This document shows, in pieces, positions 9,142 through 17,814 of a stretch of 64,000 nucleotides of DNA (the first letter of the stretch is position 1; each line of letters starts with the position of its first letter). The notes below the pieces were generated by a model that saw only the letters and a list, made by a program, of their open reading frames with translations, did no database searches and was not told the DNA's origin. Where the stretch lies: positions 62,001-126,000 of the forward strand of contig JADJJE010000011.1 of NCBI GenBank assembly GCA_016706685.1, given 5' to 3'. Position numbers and translations under genes: made by a program. This DNA comes from Sandaracinaceae bacterium. GTDB taxonomy: Bacteria > Myxococcota_A > Polyangia > Polyangiales > Houyiibacteriaceae.

Positions 9142-10491
9142 ATGCGCTACCTGCCCCACACCGAGGTCGAAATCCGCCAGATGCTCGAGCGCATCGGCGT
9201 CGCGTCCATCGACGAGCTCTTCAAGCCCATCCCCGAAGCCCACAGCTTCAAGGGGCTGATGCAGATGGAGCCCTCGCTCGACGAGCCGCGTCTGATGGCG
9301 CACCTCAACGAGCTGGCGGCCAAGAACACGGGCGCGCGCGCGCTCTCGTTCCTGGGCGCTGGGATGTACGACCACCACATCCCGCCGGCGCTCGACCAGC
9401 TGCTGATGCGCAGTGAGTTCTACACGGCCTACACGCCCTACCAAGCGGAGCTCTCGCAGGGCACGCTGCAGGCCATCTTCGAGTTCCAGACCACGGTCTG
9501 CGAGCTGCTCGGCATGGAGGTGGCGAACGCCTCCATGTACGACGGAGCCAGCGCTGCCGCCGAGGCCGGCCTGATGGCGCGTCGCGCCACGCGCCGCACG
9601 CACCTGGTGGTCAGCGGGGCCATTCACCCGCACTACCTCGAGACCATCCGCGCATACCTGCACGGCCTCGACGGCACGCCCGACATGGACGTCGCGCCCG
9701 TGCTGCCCAACGGCCGCACCGACATGGACGCCGTGGCTGCCCTCACGCGCGACGACACCGCCGCCGTGGTGCTGGGGTACCCCAACTTCTTCGGCTGCGT
9801 GGAGGACGTCGCCACCGCGCGCGCCATCACCACGGCCAAGAAGGCCATGCTCATCACCGCCACCGCCGAGGTCTACGCGCTGGCGCTGCTCGAGTCGCCG
9901 GGCGCTCTCGGCGCCGACATCGCCGTGGCCGAGGGCCAGTCGCTCGCCGTGCCCGCGCAGTTCGGCGGTCCCGGTGTGGGCTTGTTCTCCTGCCGCCAGG
10001 ATCTCGTCCGCCAGATGCCGGGCCGCCTCGTGGGCGAGACGCTCGACGCCGACGGCCAGCGTGGCTACGTGCTCACGCTCTCCACGCGCGAGCAGCACAT
10101 CCGCCGCGAGCGCGCGACCAGCAACATCTGCACCAACCACGGCCTCATCGCCCTCGCGCTCACCATGCGCACCGCGCTGCTGGGCCGCTCGGGCTTCGAT
10201 CAGGCGGCACGCCTGTGCCTCTCGAGCGCCGAGTACCTGAAGACGCGGCTCGCCGCGCTACCGGGTGTCTCGCTGCCCTTCTCTGCGCCCACGTTCAACG
10301 AGTTCGTGGTGCGCCTCGAGCGCGTGACGGCCGCTGCCGTGGTGGCCGAGGGCATGAAGGAAGAGATGCTCGCCGGTGTGGACCTCGCCACCTTCGACGC
10401 CACGCGCACCCATGACCTGTTGGTGGCCGTGACCGAGAAGCACAGCAAGGCCGACCTCGACCGCTTGGTCACGCTGATCAGTCGTCTCTGA
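9142..10491 (+). CDS. gcvPA: Glycine dehydrogenase (decarboxylating) subunit 1
   Basis: N-terminal half of the two-subunit P protein, which decarboxylates glycine and loads the aminomethyl group on GcvH. It has 449 residues, as expected for GcvPA. Typical segments are 'FLGAGMYDHHIPPALD', 'YTAYTPYQAELSQGTLQ', 'MYDGASAAAEA' and 'QFGGPGVGLF'. The PLP lysine resides in the partner GcvPB, which does not follow here: a kinase gene converges and overlaps by 14 nt. A GGAG lies 6 nt before the ATG. Activity would need gcvPB from elsewhere in the genome. Confidence 0.95.
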   Translation: MRYLPHTEVEIRQMLERIGVASIDELFKPIPEAHSFKGLMQMEPSLDEPRLMAHLNELAAKNTGARALSFLGAGMYDHHIPPALDQLLMRSEFYTAYTPYQAELSQGTLQAIFEFQTTVCELLGMEVANASMYDGASAAAEAGLMARRATRRTHLVVSGAIHPHYLETIRAYLHGLDGTPDMDVAPVLPNGRTDMDAVAALTRDDTAAVVLGYPNFFGCVEDVATARAITTAKKAMLITATAEVYALALLESPGALGADIAVAEGQSLAVPAQFGGPGVGLFSCRQDLVRQMPGRLVGETLDADGQRGYVLTLSTREQHIRRERATSNICTNHGLIALALTMRTALLGRSGFDQAARLCLSSAEYLKTRLAALPGVSLPFSAPTFNEFVVRLERVTAAAVVAEGMKEEMLAGVDLATFDATRTHDLLVAVTEKHSKADLDRLVTLISRL

Positions 10492-11746
10492 GGCGCCGGT
10501 CCAGCTCGTCGAGGAAGCTCCGCTCGGCCGTGACGCGCTTCTGCGTGTCCAGGATCACGGCGGGGCCCTCGGCGTAAGCCCCTGCGCCGGCCGCCCGGTG
10601 CGGGACCTCGACGCCACGCACCACGGGCACGTCCGTCAGCGTGTCTCGGCCACCGAACGCCACCGAAGCCTCGAGCGGCTCCAGCTCCTCGAGGTCCAGA
10701 TCCTGGACGTCTTCGAATGGACCGCTGTCGGCGCGTGGGCGGGCGAGCGGGAGCGCATAGGCGGCGCTGTCCAGCGTCTGCGTGGGCGCCGGCTCGTTGG
10801 TCACGAGGGCGAGCTCGGGCTCCAACACCCGCTGCGCCGGGGCGACCTCGGTCACGTAGCGCGCCACCTGACGCGGCCCCAGCATCATCCCGTTGCGCAT
10901 GCCGAAGTGCTCGAGGTGCGCCGACAGGTCCGACGCGCTCGCGATGCGGTGATCGCGATCACGCCGCAGCGTGGCCATCAGGATCGCCTCGAGGTCCGCG
11001 GGGTACCCCGACACGATGGTGGACGGGGGCCGGATGTCGGTCTCGACGATGCTGGTCATGACCTGCACGTCCTCACCGCGGAAGAGGCGCGTCCCGGTGG
11101 TCAGCTCGTACAGCACCACGCCCAGGGCGAAGATGTCCGCGCGCCGGTCGAGCCAGCGGCCACGCACCTGCTCGGGGCTCATGTAGGCCAGCGTGCCGCG
11201 CAGCACGCCGCGCTGCTCTGCCCGGTTCGCGTTGGTCTGCGCGATGCCGAAGTCCATCAGCTTCGCCACGCCATCGCGCGTGATCATGATGTTGTGCGGG
11301 GTCACGTCACGGTGGACGATCTGCAGCGGGTTGCCGCCGCGGTCCTCGGCTTCGTGCGCGTGGTGCAGCGCCTCGCAGATCTGGATGACGATGCCCAGCG
11401 TGACGTCCAGCGGCATGGGGGTGCCGCCTCGCGCGCCGGCGCGCCAGAGGTCCGCCAGGTTCACCCCGGGCACGTACTCCATGGCGATGTACCAGGTGTC
11501 CTCGCACTCCCCGAGATCGAAGATCTGCGGGATGTTCGGGTGTGCGAGCTCCGCCATGACCCGCGCTTCGTACTGGAAGAGCAGCAGCGACGCCGGGTTG
11601 TGGGCGAACTGCGGGAAGAGCCGCTTCACCACCATCTCGCGATAGAAGCCCGAGTCCCCCCAGCGTCGTGCGAGGTGCACCTCTGCCATGCCGCCGGCCG
11701 CGATTTTGCGGAGCAGCTCGTAGGGACCGTACCAAGTTCCGTTCAC
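10478..11746 (-). CDS. Ser/Thr protein kinase (PknB-like), no transmembrane segment seen
   Basis: Hanks-type protein kinase of 422 residues. Motifs are in order and intact: Gly-rich loop 'IAAGGMAEVHLAR' (15-27), Lys41, Glu60, HRDVTPHN (145-152) with catalytic Asp147, DFG (165-167) and 'YMSPEQVRGR'. The roughly 130-residue C-terminal part is acidic and low in recognisable structure, with no membrane helix, so the protein is probably soluble. It starts at GTG 11746 with GGAAG 9 nt upstream. Its 3' end overlaps gcvPA by 14 nt on the opposite strand. A plausible source of phospho-Thr for the FHA activators nearby (inference only). Confidence 0.93.
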   Translation of the reverse strand: MNGTWYGPYELLRKIAAGGMAEVHLARRWGDSGFYREMVVKRLFPQFAHNPASLLLFQYEARVMAELAHPNIPQIFDLGECEDTWYIAMEYVPGVNLADLWRAGARGGTPMPLDVTLGIVIQICEALHHAHEAEDRGGNPLQIVHRDVTPHNIMITRDGVAKLMDFGIAQTNANRAEQRGVLRGTLAYMSPEQVRGRWLDRRADIFALGVVLYELTTGTRLFRGEDVQVMTSIVETDIRPPSTIVSGYPADLEAILMATLRRDRDHRIASASDLSAHLEHFGMRNGMMLGPRQVARYVTEVAPAQRVLEPELALVTNEPAPTQTLDSAAYALPLARPRADSGPFEDVQDLDLEELEPLEASVAFGGRDTLTDVPVVRGVEVPHRAAGAGAYAEGPAVILDTQKRVTAERSFLDELDRRLRDD

Positions 11747-11832
11747 GGTGTTCTTCCAGCGATAGAAGTACCAGAAAACCGCCAGCGCGTCATGAATTGC
11801 GATGGCCTACCGGCTAGTTCCCCCTGGGGCCG

Positions 11833-12918
11833 TCAGCGCGCCGCGAAGAGCTGGTCGAGGGTCTGGCCTGCCGCCAGGCGCACCACCCCGCGCTCGGTGT
11901 ACAGCGCCTTCACCAGCCGGGCGGGCGTCACGTCGAAGCCGATGTGACGACAGGCGATTCCGTCGGCGACGAGCGTGGCCCCACCCACCTGCGCCACCTC
12001 GTGACGGGAGCGCTCCTCGAGGGGGATCTCGGCGCCCGTGGGTGTGCCGAAGTCCAGCGTGCTGACCGGCGCCGCCACCGTGAATGGCACTCCGTGCACG
12101 TCGGCCAGGACGGCCACGCCATAGGTCCCGATCTTGTTGGCCACGTCCCCGTTCTTGGCGATGCGGTCCGCGCCCACCACCACGAAGTCGATCTCGCCGC
12201 GCTGAAAGCAGTGCGCCGCCGTGCTGTCGGTGATGACCTCCACCGGGATGCCGTCTTGGTGCAGCTCCCACGAGGTCAGCCGCGCCCCCTGCAGGTACGG
12301 GCGGGTCTCGTCGGCCAGCACGCGCACACGCTTGCCCGCCTGGTGCGCGGCGCGGATGACGCCCAGCGCCGTGCCATAGCCGCCAGTGGCCAACGCGCCC
12401 GCGTTGCAGTGCGTGAGGATGCACGCGCCATCCGGCACGTCCTCGGCGCCCAGGCGGCCCATCTCACGGCAGGCCAGCACGTCGGCGCGGTGGATGGCCT
12501 CGGCCTCGGCCAGCATGGCCTGCGCGCGCTCCTCGGCGGGGCTGTGGGCCACGTCCGAAGCACGCCGCGCCATGCGCGCGATGGCCCAGGCCAGGTTCAC
12601 CGCCGTGGGGCGCGTGGCGTTGAGCACCCTCCCCGCCGCGCCCATGGCCAGCATGAACGCGCGCGTGTCGCCCGTCTCGAGGTGCGCCTGCTGCGCCATG
12701 GCGTACGCCGCCGTGATGCCGATGGCCGGCGCGCCGCGCACCACCATGTCGCGGATGGCGCTGGCCAGCTCGTCGGGCTTGCGAAGCGTGACGTAGACCA
12801 CCTCGGTGGGCAGCCGTCGCTGGTCCAGCAGCCACACGCTGTGGTCGCGCGGCTCGTACTCGATGGCGAACCAGGGGCTGCCGCTCAACGGCTCCCGCGA
12901 CAGCGTGGGGAACTGCAC
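11833..12918 (-). CDS. mtnA: S-methyl-5-thioribose-1-phosphate isomerase
   Basis: Converts 5-methylthioribose-1-phosphate to the ribulose-1-phosphate form in methionine salvage. It has 361 residues, normal length. Signatures: 'VVRGAPAIGITAAYA', 'LTHCNAGALATGGYG', and the 'VVVGADRIAKNGDVANKIG' block with the catalytic Asp; the conserved Cys lies in the 'THCNAG' segment. The start is GTG 12918, 1 nt after the gatB stop, so it is probably the last gene of the gatCAB transcript. No other methionine-salvage gene is in the window. Confidence 0.94.
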   Translation of the reverse strand: MQFPTLSREPLSGSPWFAIEYEPRDHSVWLLDQRRLPTEVVYVTLRKPDELASAIRDMVVRGAPAIGITAAYAMAQQAHLETGDTRAFMLAMGAAGRVLNATRPTAVNLAWAIARMARRASDVAHSPAEERAQAMLAEAEAIHRADVLACREMGRLGAEDVPDGACILTHCNAGALATGGYGTALGVIRAAHQAGKRVRVLADETRPYLQGARLTSWELHQDGIPVEVITDSTAAHCFQRGEIDFVVVGADRIAKNGDVANKIGTYGVAVLADVHGVPFTVAAPVSTLDFGTPTGAEIPLEERSRHEVAQVGGATLVADGIACRHIGFDVTPARLVKALYTERGVVRLAAGQTLDQLFAAR

Positions 12919-12919
12919 G

Positions 12920-14386
12920 CTACTCCTGCAGCAAGCGCTCGAGCAGCGCGTTCACCACCGCGGGGTCGGCCGCGCCCTTGGTCACGCGCATGACCTGCCC
13001 CACGAAGAAGCCCATGACCTTGGTCTTGCCGGCCTTGTACTGCTCGTGTTGCCCCGCGTTGGCCGCGATGATGGCGCGGATCTCGGCTTCGAGCGCGCCG
13101 GTGTCGCTGATGGGCGCTTGCACCCCCAGTCGCGCGATGACCGCCTCGGCGCCCTCGCCGCTGGTGACCATCTCGGCGAACACCTGCTTGCCCTGCTTGC
13201 CGGTGAGCGCGCCCGACTGCACGCGCTGCAACAAGTCCACCACGGCAGCTGGCGCCACGGCGAAGCTGGCGTCCAGCCCGCTGGTCTTCACGTCGCGCAG
13301 CACCTCGGCCTGGATGAAGTTGGCGGCGCGCTTGCCCGCCTCGGCCCGCGGCTCCTTGGCACCCGCGTCGAGCGCGGTGGACACCGCGGTGAAGTACGCC
13401 GCGATGGCCGGATGGCCCGTGAGCACGTCGGCGTCATAGGGCGTGAGGCCCCACTCGCTGGTCCACTCGGCGCGCAGTTGCTCGGGGAGCTTGGGCGCCG
13501 CCTGGCGCAGGGCTTCGATGCGTGCCTGCCCGAACACGATGGGCGGCAGGTCCGGGTCCGGGAAGTAGCGGTAGTCGTGCGCCTCTTCCTTGCTGCGCTG
13601 CGAGAACGTTTTGCCCGTGACGTCGTTCCAGCCGCGCGTCTCCTGCGTGACGCGACCGCCGGCCTCCACGACGGCGATCTGCCGGCTGACCTCGAAGTCG
13701 ATGGCCTGGCGCACGAACTTGAACGAGTTGATGTTCTTGATCTCGGTGCGCGTGCCTAGCGTGTCCTGGCCCACGGGGCGCACGGACACGTTGGCGTCGC
13801 AGCGAAACGAGCCCTCCTCGAGGTTGCCGTCGTTCACGCCCAGGAACATGAGCACGTCGCGCAGCTTGCGCAGGTAGGCCTCGGCCTCGGCGGAGCTGCG
13901 CAGCTCGGGCTCGCTCACGATCTCGATGAGCGGGGTGCCCGCGCGGTTGAAGTCCACCACCGTGGCCGAGCCGCCGCCTGCACCGTGAAGGTTCTTGGCG
14001 GCGTCTTCTTCCACGTGGATGCGCGTGAGGTGCACCGTCTTCTGCTCGTCCCCCACCTGGAAGGTGAGCTGCCCGCCCAGGTTCAGCGGGTGCTGGAACT
14101 GGGAGATCTGGTAGCCCTTGGCGAGGTCCGGGTAGAAGTAGTTCTTGCGGTCGAAGCGGCTCTCGCTGCGCACGTCGCAGCCCAGCGCCAACCCCGCGAT
14201 GGCGGCCAGCTCCATGGCGCGCTCGTTGGGCACGGGCAGCGCGCCGGGCAGCCCCAGGCACACCGCACACACGTGTGTGTTGGGCTCCGCGCCGTAGGCC
14301 GTGGAGCAGCTGCAGAAGAGCTTGCTGTCCGACTTGAGCTGCGCGTGCACCTCGAGGCCGATGACCGTTTCGTAGCTGCGCGCCAT
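12920..14386 (-). CDS. gatB: Asp-tRNA(Asn)/Glu-tRNA(Gln) amidotransferase subunit B
   Basis: tRNA-binding and kinase subunit of GatCAB, which amidates misacylated Glu-tRNA(Gln) or Asp-tRNA(Asn). It has 488 residues. The N-terminus 'YETVIGLEVHAQL' is diagnostic, a CxC and CxxC set (in 'FCSCST' and 'CAVCLGLPG') should bind zinc, and 'SFRCDANVSVRP' and the C-terminal YqeY-like tail are present. ATG 14386 shares its A with the gatA stop (TGATG); the longer open frame to 14434 would overlap gatA and is rejected. Confidence 0.97.
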   Translation of the reverse strand: MARSYETVIGLEVHAQLKSDSKLFCSCSTAYGAEPNTHVCAVCLGLPGALPVPNERAMELAAIAGLALGCDVRSESRFDRKNYFYPDLAKGYQISQFQHPLNLGGQLTFQVGDEQKTVHLTRIHVEEDAAKNLHGAGGGSATVVDFNRAGTPLIEIVSEPELRSSAEAEAYLRKLRDVLMFLGVNDGNLEEGSFRCDANVSVRPVGQDTLGTRTEIKNINSFKFVRQAIDFEVSRQIAVVEAGGRVTQETRGWNDVTGKTFSQRSKEEAHDYRYFPDPDLPPIVFGQARIEALRQAAPKLPEQLRAEWTSEWGLTPYDADVLTGHPAIAAYFTAVSTALDAGAKEPRAEAGKRAANFIQAEVLRDVKTSGLDASFAVAPAAVVDLLQRVQSGALTGKQGKQVFAEMVTSGEGAEAVIARLGVQAPISDTGALEAEIRAIIAANAGQHEQYKAGKTKVMGFFVGQVMRVTKGAADPAVVNALLERLLQE

Positions 14387-15876
14387 CAGACGTCCCTCCG
14401 CGCCGTGGCCGTTGCCATGGGGGGTGGCGCGCATACGTACGCCGAACGGGCCTCGAGGGCCGCCGCCAGCTGCAGCATGCGACCCTCGGTGAACGCGGGC
14501 GTGGTGATCTGCACACCCACCGGCAGGCGCGAGCGCGCGCCGAGAGAGACCGGCACGTGCATGGCCGGCAGCCCGGCCAGGCTGGGCGGCAGCGTGAAGA
14601 TGTCGGCCAGGTACATGGCGAGAGGGTCGTTCGTCTTCTCGCCGAGGCCGAACGCGGGTGTGGGGGCGGTGGGCGAGAGCACGGCGTCGCAGTGCGTGAA
14701 CGCCTGGTCGTAGTCACGGACCATGAGGGTGCGCACCTTCTGGGCCTTGATGTAGAACGCGTCGTAGTAGCCGGAAGACAGCGCGTATGTACCCAGCATG
14801 ATACGTCGCTTGACCTCGGGGCCGAAGCCCTGAGCCCGCGTGCGCTCGTAGGTGGACAGCAGGTCGTCTCCGGCCACACGGAGCCCGAAGCGCATGCCGT
14901 CGAAGCGCGCCAGGTTGCTGGACGCCTCGGCGGTGGCCACCAGGTAGTACACGCTCACGCCGTGGTGCGCGTGCGGGAGCTCCACGTCCACGATGGTGCA
15001 GCCCGCGTCACGCAGTGCCGTCTCGGCTTCCGCGAACGCCGCGCGCACGTCGTCGTCCTCCACCTGACCGAGCGCCTCGCGCATGACCCCCACGCGCAAG
15101 CCCGTCACGGGGGACTCGCACGCGGCCTCGTAGTCGGGCACCGGCTCGTTGGAGCTGGTGGCGTCGCGCCCGTCGTGCCCCGCCAGCACGCCCAGCACGC
15201 GCGCTCCGTCACGCACGCTGCGCGTCATGGTGCCCACCTGGTCCAGCGACGAAGCGAACGCGATGAGCCCGTAGCGGCTGAGCCGCCCGTACGTGGGCTT
15301 GATGGCTGCCACGCCGCAGAACGCGCCGGGCTGACGGACCGAGCCGCCCGTGTCGCTGCCGAGCGCCACCGCCGCGAGACCCGCCGCCGTGGACGCCGCC
15401 GAGCCGCCGCTCGAGCCACCCGGCGCGCGCGTGTTGTCCCAGGGGTTCTTCACGGGACCGAACGCCGAGTTCTCGTTGGACGAGCCCATGGCGAACTCGT
15501 CCATGTTGGCCTTGCCCACGATGACGGCGTCTTCCGCCAGCAGGCGCTCCACACAGTCCGCGTTGTACGGTGGTTTGTAGCCCGCCAGGATGCGCGAAGC
15601 GCAGGTGGTGGGCACTCCACGCAGGCACAGGTTGTCCTTGAGCACGACGGGGACGCCGGCCAGCCGACCCAGCGCCTCGCCACGCTCGCGACGGGCGTCG
15701 ATGGCACGGGCTTGCACCAGCGCTTGCTCATCCGTCACGTGTAGGAGCGCGTTCAGACCGCTGGCCGCCTTGGCGCGAGCCAGGTGCTCTCCGATCACGT
15801 CTTCGGCACGACGCTCGCCGGCTGACACGGCGGCAGCGATGGCCACCACGCCGGGGATTTGCTCCTTGCTGCTCAC
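14386..15876 (-). CDS. gatA: Asp-tRNA(Asn)/Glu-tRNA(Gln) amidotransferase subunit A
   Basis: Amidase subunit that releases ammonia from glutamine for transamidation. It has 496 residues. The amidase-signature triad is exactly placed: Lys80 ('VVLKDNL'), cis-Ser155 ('GGSSGGSAAS') and nucleophile Ser179 ('SDTGGSVRQP'), which differ by only one position from well-studied GatA enzymes. It starts with GTG 15876, overlapping the gatC stop by 4 nt (GTGA), and ends one nucleotide into the gatB start. Chaining of all three subunits suggests balanced synthesis by coupling. Confidence 0.98.
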   Translation of the reverse strand: MSSKEQIPGVVAIAAAVSAGERRAEDVIGEHLARAKAASGLNALLHVTDEQALVQARAIDARRERGEALGRLAGVPVVLKDNLCLRGVPTTCASRILAGYKPPYNADCVERLLAEDAVIVGKANMDEFAMGSSNENSAFGPVKNPWDNTRAPGGSSGGSAASTAAGLAAVALGSDTGGSVRQPGAFCGVAAIKPTYGRLSRYGLIAFASSLDQVGTMTRSVRDGARVLGVLAGHDGRDATSSNEPVPDYEAACESPVTGLRVGVMREALGQVEDDDVRAAFAEAETALRDAGCTIVDVELPHAHHGVSVYYLVATAEASSNLARFDGMRFGLRVAGDDLLSTYERTRAQGFGPEVKRRIMLGTYALSSGYYDAFYIKAQKVRTLMVRDYDQAFTHCDAVLSPTAPTPAFGLGEKTNDPLAMYLADIFTLPPSLAGLPAMHVPVSLGARSRLPVGVQITTPAFTEGRMLQLAAALEARSAYVCAPPPMATATARRDV

Positions 15877-16175
15877 GCGCCCTCCAGGACTTTGGGGACG
15901 GCGAAGCCCTCGCCATCGGTGGCTGGCGCAGCAGCCAGGATTTCCGCGCGCGAGAGGCCGCTTTCCACGACATCCCTACGCAGGGGCGCTAGGATGGGTA
16001 ACGCATGAAAAGATGGCGCCAGATTAGAAACGTCGACCGCATCCAGCGCGGCGACGTATCCCAAGATGGCGTCCAGCTGGCCCCGCAGCGCCTCCACTGC
16101 GTCCTCTTGGAGCTCCAGGCGCGCCAGCCTCGCCACGTGCCGAACCTGCTCCGAGGTGATCTTTCCGTCATGCAT
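15873..16175 (-). CDS. gatC: Asp-tRNA(Asn)/Glu-tRNA(Gln) amidotransferase subunit C
   Basis: Small belt subunit holding GatA and GatB together. It has 100 residues from ATG 16175 ('MHDGKITSEQVRHVARLARL'), with the family's N-terminal helix and the C-terminal 'EGFAVPKVLEGA'. A TTG at 16211 would add 12 unlikely residues. A GGG run about 9 nt upstream may serve as the ribosome site. It is the first gene of gatC-gatA-gatB-mtnA, divergent from a hybrid kinase across about 200 bp. Confidence 0.95.
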   Translation of the reverse strand: MHDGKITSEQVRHVARLARLELQEDAVEALRGQLDAILGYVAALDAVDVSNLAPSFHALPILAPLRRDVVESGLSRAEILAAAPATDGEGFAVPKVLEGA

Positions 16176-16327
16176 CGGCGTGACCCTAGCTCCCCACGTG
16201 GGAAGCGGCAATTGCCATTCCGCCCTTCCTGGACGATGAATTTATAAGCGGACATTGTCACCCCGTGACAGTATCTTTGCAGCAAGTGCTCCTGTAACGT
16301 TACCCTGCTACCGTCTGTCCCATTGCA

Positions 16328-16356
16328 TTGACCCAACTCAATCGGGTCCCTAGTTT
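16328..16356 (+). promoter_or_regulatory. Candidate sigma70 promoter for the hybrid histidine kinase
   Basis: TTGACC (16328-16333), 17-nt spacer, TAGTTT (16351-16356), giving a leader of about 14 nt before ATG 16377. A perfect 10-bp palindrome (16294-16303) lies just upstream and could be an operator shared with the divergent gatC promoter. Confidence 0.4.
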
Positions 16357-16376
16357 CTGCGTAGGCGCCAACCCCC

Positions 16377-17726
16377 ATGAACCCCCACCCCTTTACATGG
16401 CTCGCACAGCAGCTCGGATGGACCGAGCTACTCGAGTCGGGCGATGGGTCGGTCGTGACGTCACGGGGCGAGCCGGTCGCCGCAGGCACGCGCCTCGAAG
16501 AAGCCGTGAGCGCTCGCGTCCCGCACTCACTCAAGGCCCGCGCCGTGGAGGCCGTGCGTGCTGCGCGGCTGGGTGTGCCGAAGGCGCTGGAGCTCCCCTC
16601 GGGTGGGCGCCTGCTCTGCTGGCCGAACGATGACGACAGTGTCCGTGTTTTGATCGCGCGCCCCGCCGCACGGGCCTCCGAGCCGGCGCTGGCCGATCTG
16701 TCGGGTGCCGCCAGCCACGAGATGGCGAACGCGCTCACATCCATCTTGGGCTGGGCCGACGTGGGCCTCGCAGACCGCGGCACCACGGCCACCACCGCGC
16801 TGCGCTCCATCAAGGAGAGCGCCGAGAGCGCGCGCGCCATCGCCGACGACATCCTCTCCATGGTGCGCAGCGGCGACACCGACGACGTGAGCACCACCCT
16901 CGCAGACACGGTGTGTGGCGATGTGGTGCGCTTGATCACGCCGCAGGCGCGTCGCCGCAACGTGGAGATCATCCACCGCCCCGGGGAAGACGTGGCCTGT
17001 CGCGCGCCGCGCAACAAGCTGGTCTCCATCCTCTGGAACCTCATCCACAACGCCGTGTCCGTGGCGCAGCCCGGCGGCCACGTGGAGGTGTGGGTGGAGC
17101 GCGATGGCGAGTCGCTGCTCTTCAACGTGCGCGACGACGGCCCCGGCATGGACAAGGCCACGCGCGAGCGCGCGTTCGACCCGTACTTCACCACGCGGGA
17201 CAAGGGCACCGGCCTCGGGCTCGCCGTGGTCAAGTCGTTCGTCAGCGCGTTGGGCGGCAAGATCGAGCTGCAGACCGCGCCCGGTCGTGGCGCCTGGTTC
17301 CGCATCCACGTGCCCATCGCCACCGCCGTTCCGCGGCGGGGCAGCGGCGTGCTGGCAAGGCTCCCGCGTGTGCTCGTGGTCGAGAACGACCCCATCCTGC
17401 GCGAGATGCTGCAGCTGGCGCTCGAGATGCACGACCTCAAGGTGGCCGTCGCGTCCGGCCGCGTGGAGGCGCTGCAGTCCGCCGACAGCGTGGACGTGGC
17501 CGTGGTGGACCTCAACCTGGACGACGGCGACGGGCTCGAGCTCATCGCCTCACTCAAGGCCGCGGGCCGCGCGCGCGAGGGCATCGTCATCAGCGGCAGC
17601 TCCGCACCGCCGGGCTGCACCATCACGTGGATGCGCAAGCCGTTCCAGCCCAGCGAGCTGGCCGACACCATCCGTGAGCTGCTCACTCGCCAGAGCGGCG
17701 GCGACGAAGCGTCGCGCCTGGGTTGA
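16377..17726 (+). CDS. Hybrid sensor: soluble histidine kinase with C-terminal receiver domain
   Basis: Signalling protein of 449 residues without membrane segments. After a short unrecognised N-terminal region come an H-box ('ASHEMANALTSILG', His114), an HATPase domain (N-box 'NLIHNAVSVA', G1 'DDGPGMD', 'FTTRDKGTGLGLAVV'), then a receiver domain (about 331-435) with Asp378 as phosphate acceptor and Lys421 as the conserved lysine. The acidic pair reads Glu336-Asn337-Asp338. No output domain is present, so phosphate must pass to another protein or the receiver acts as a brake. An FHA/sigma-54 activator follows after 88 bp on the same strand; that protein lacks a receiver. Confidence 0.9.
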   Translation: MNPHPFTWLAQQLGWTELLESGDGSVVTSRGEPVAAGTRLEEAVSARVPHSLKARAVEAVRAARLGVPKALELPSGGRLLCWPNDDDSVRVLIARPAARASEPALADLSGAASHEMANALTSILGWADVGLADRGTTATTALRSIKESAESARAIADDILSMVRSGDTDDVSTTLADTVCGDVVRLITPQARRRNVEIIHRPGEDVACRAPRNKLVSILWNLIHNAVSVAQPGGHVEVWVERDGESLLFNVRDDGPGMDKATRERAFDPYFTTRDKGTGLGLAVVKSFVSALGGKIELQTAPGRGAWFRIHVPIATAVPRRGSGVLARLPRVLVVENDPILREMLQLALEMHDLKVAVASGRVEALQSADSVDVAVVDLNLDDGDGLELIASLKAAGRAREGIVISGSSAPPGCTITWMRKPFQPSELADTIRELLTRQSGGDEASRLG

Positions 17727-17767
17727 GCCCCGGGCCGCGGCGAGCCTCGCCAAGGCCGTGCCACCGC

Positions 17768-17808
17768 GATCATCGATCGACTTCCCCGCTCGTGGGCTCT
17801 AGAGTCGC
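17768..17808 (+). repeat. Degenerate single copy of the 20.5-kb hairpin arm, overlapping a promoter
   Basis: The stretch from GATCATCGATCGACTTCC onward aligns with the right arm of the long hairpin at 20544-20620 over about 40 nt at roughly 80% identity, continuing past the arm's end. No inverted partner is seen here. The segment also carries the candidate promoter of the downstream activator. Confidence 0.5.
17777..17805 (+). promoter_or_regulatory. Candidate sigma70 promoter for the second FHA/sigma-54 activator
   Basis: TCGACT (17777-17782), 17-nt spacer, TAGAGT (17800-17805). Transcription would begin about 3 nt before ATG 17815. It sits within the hairpin-arm-like sequence. Confidence 0.35.
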
Positions 17809-17814
17809 AGCTTC

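Noticed and set aside
16277..16287. TTGCAGCAAG, also at 37.8 kb and in both repeat elements, as a dispersed motif
   Set aside because: Only 10 nt are shared outside the elements; this may be chance in a 64-kb window.
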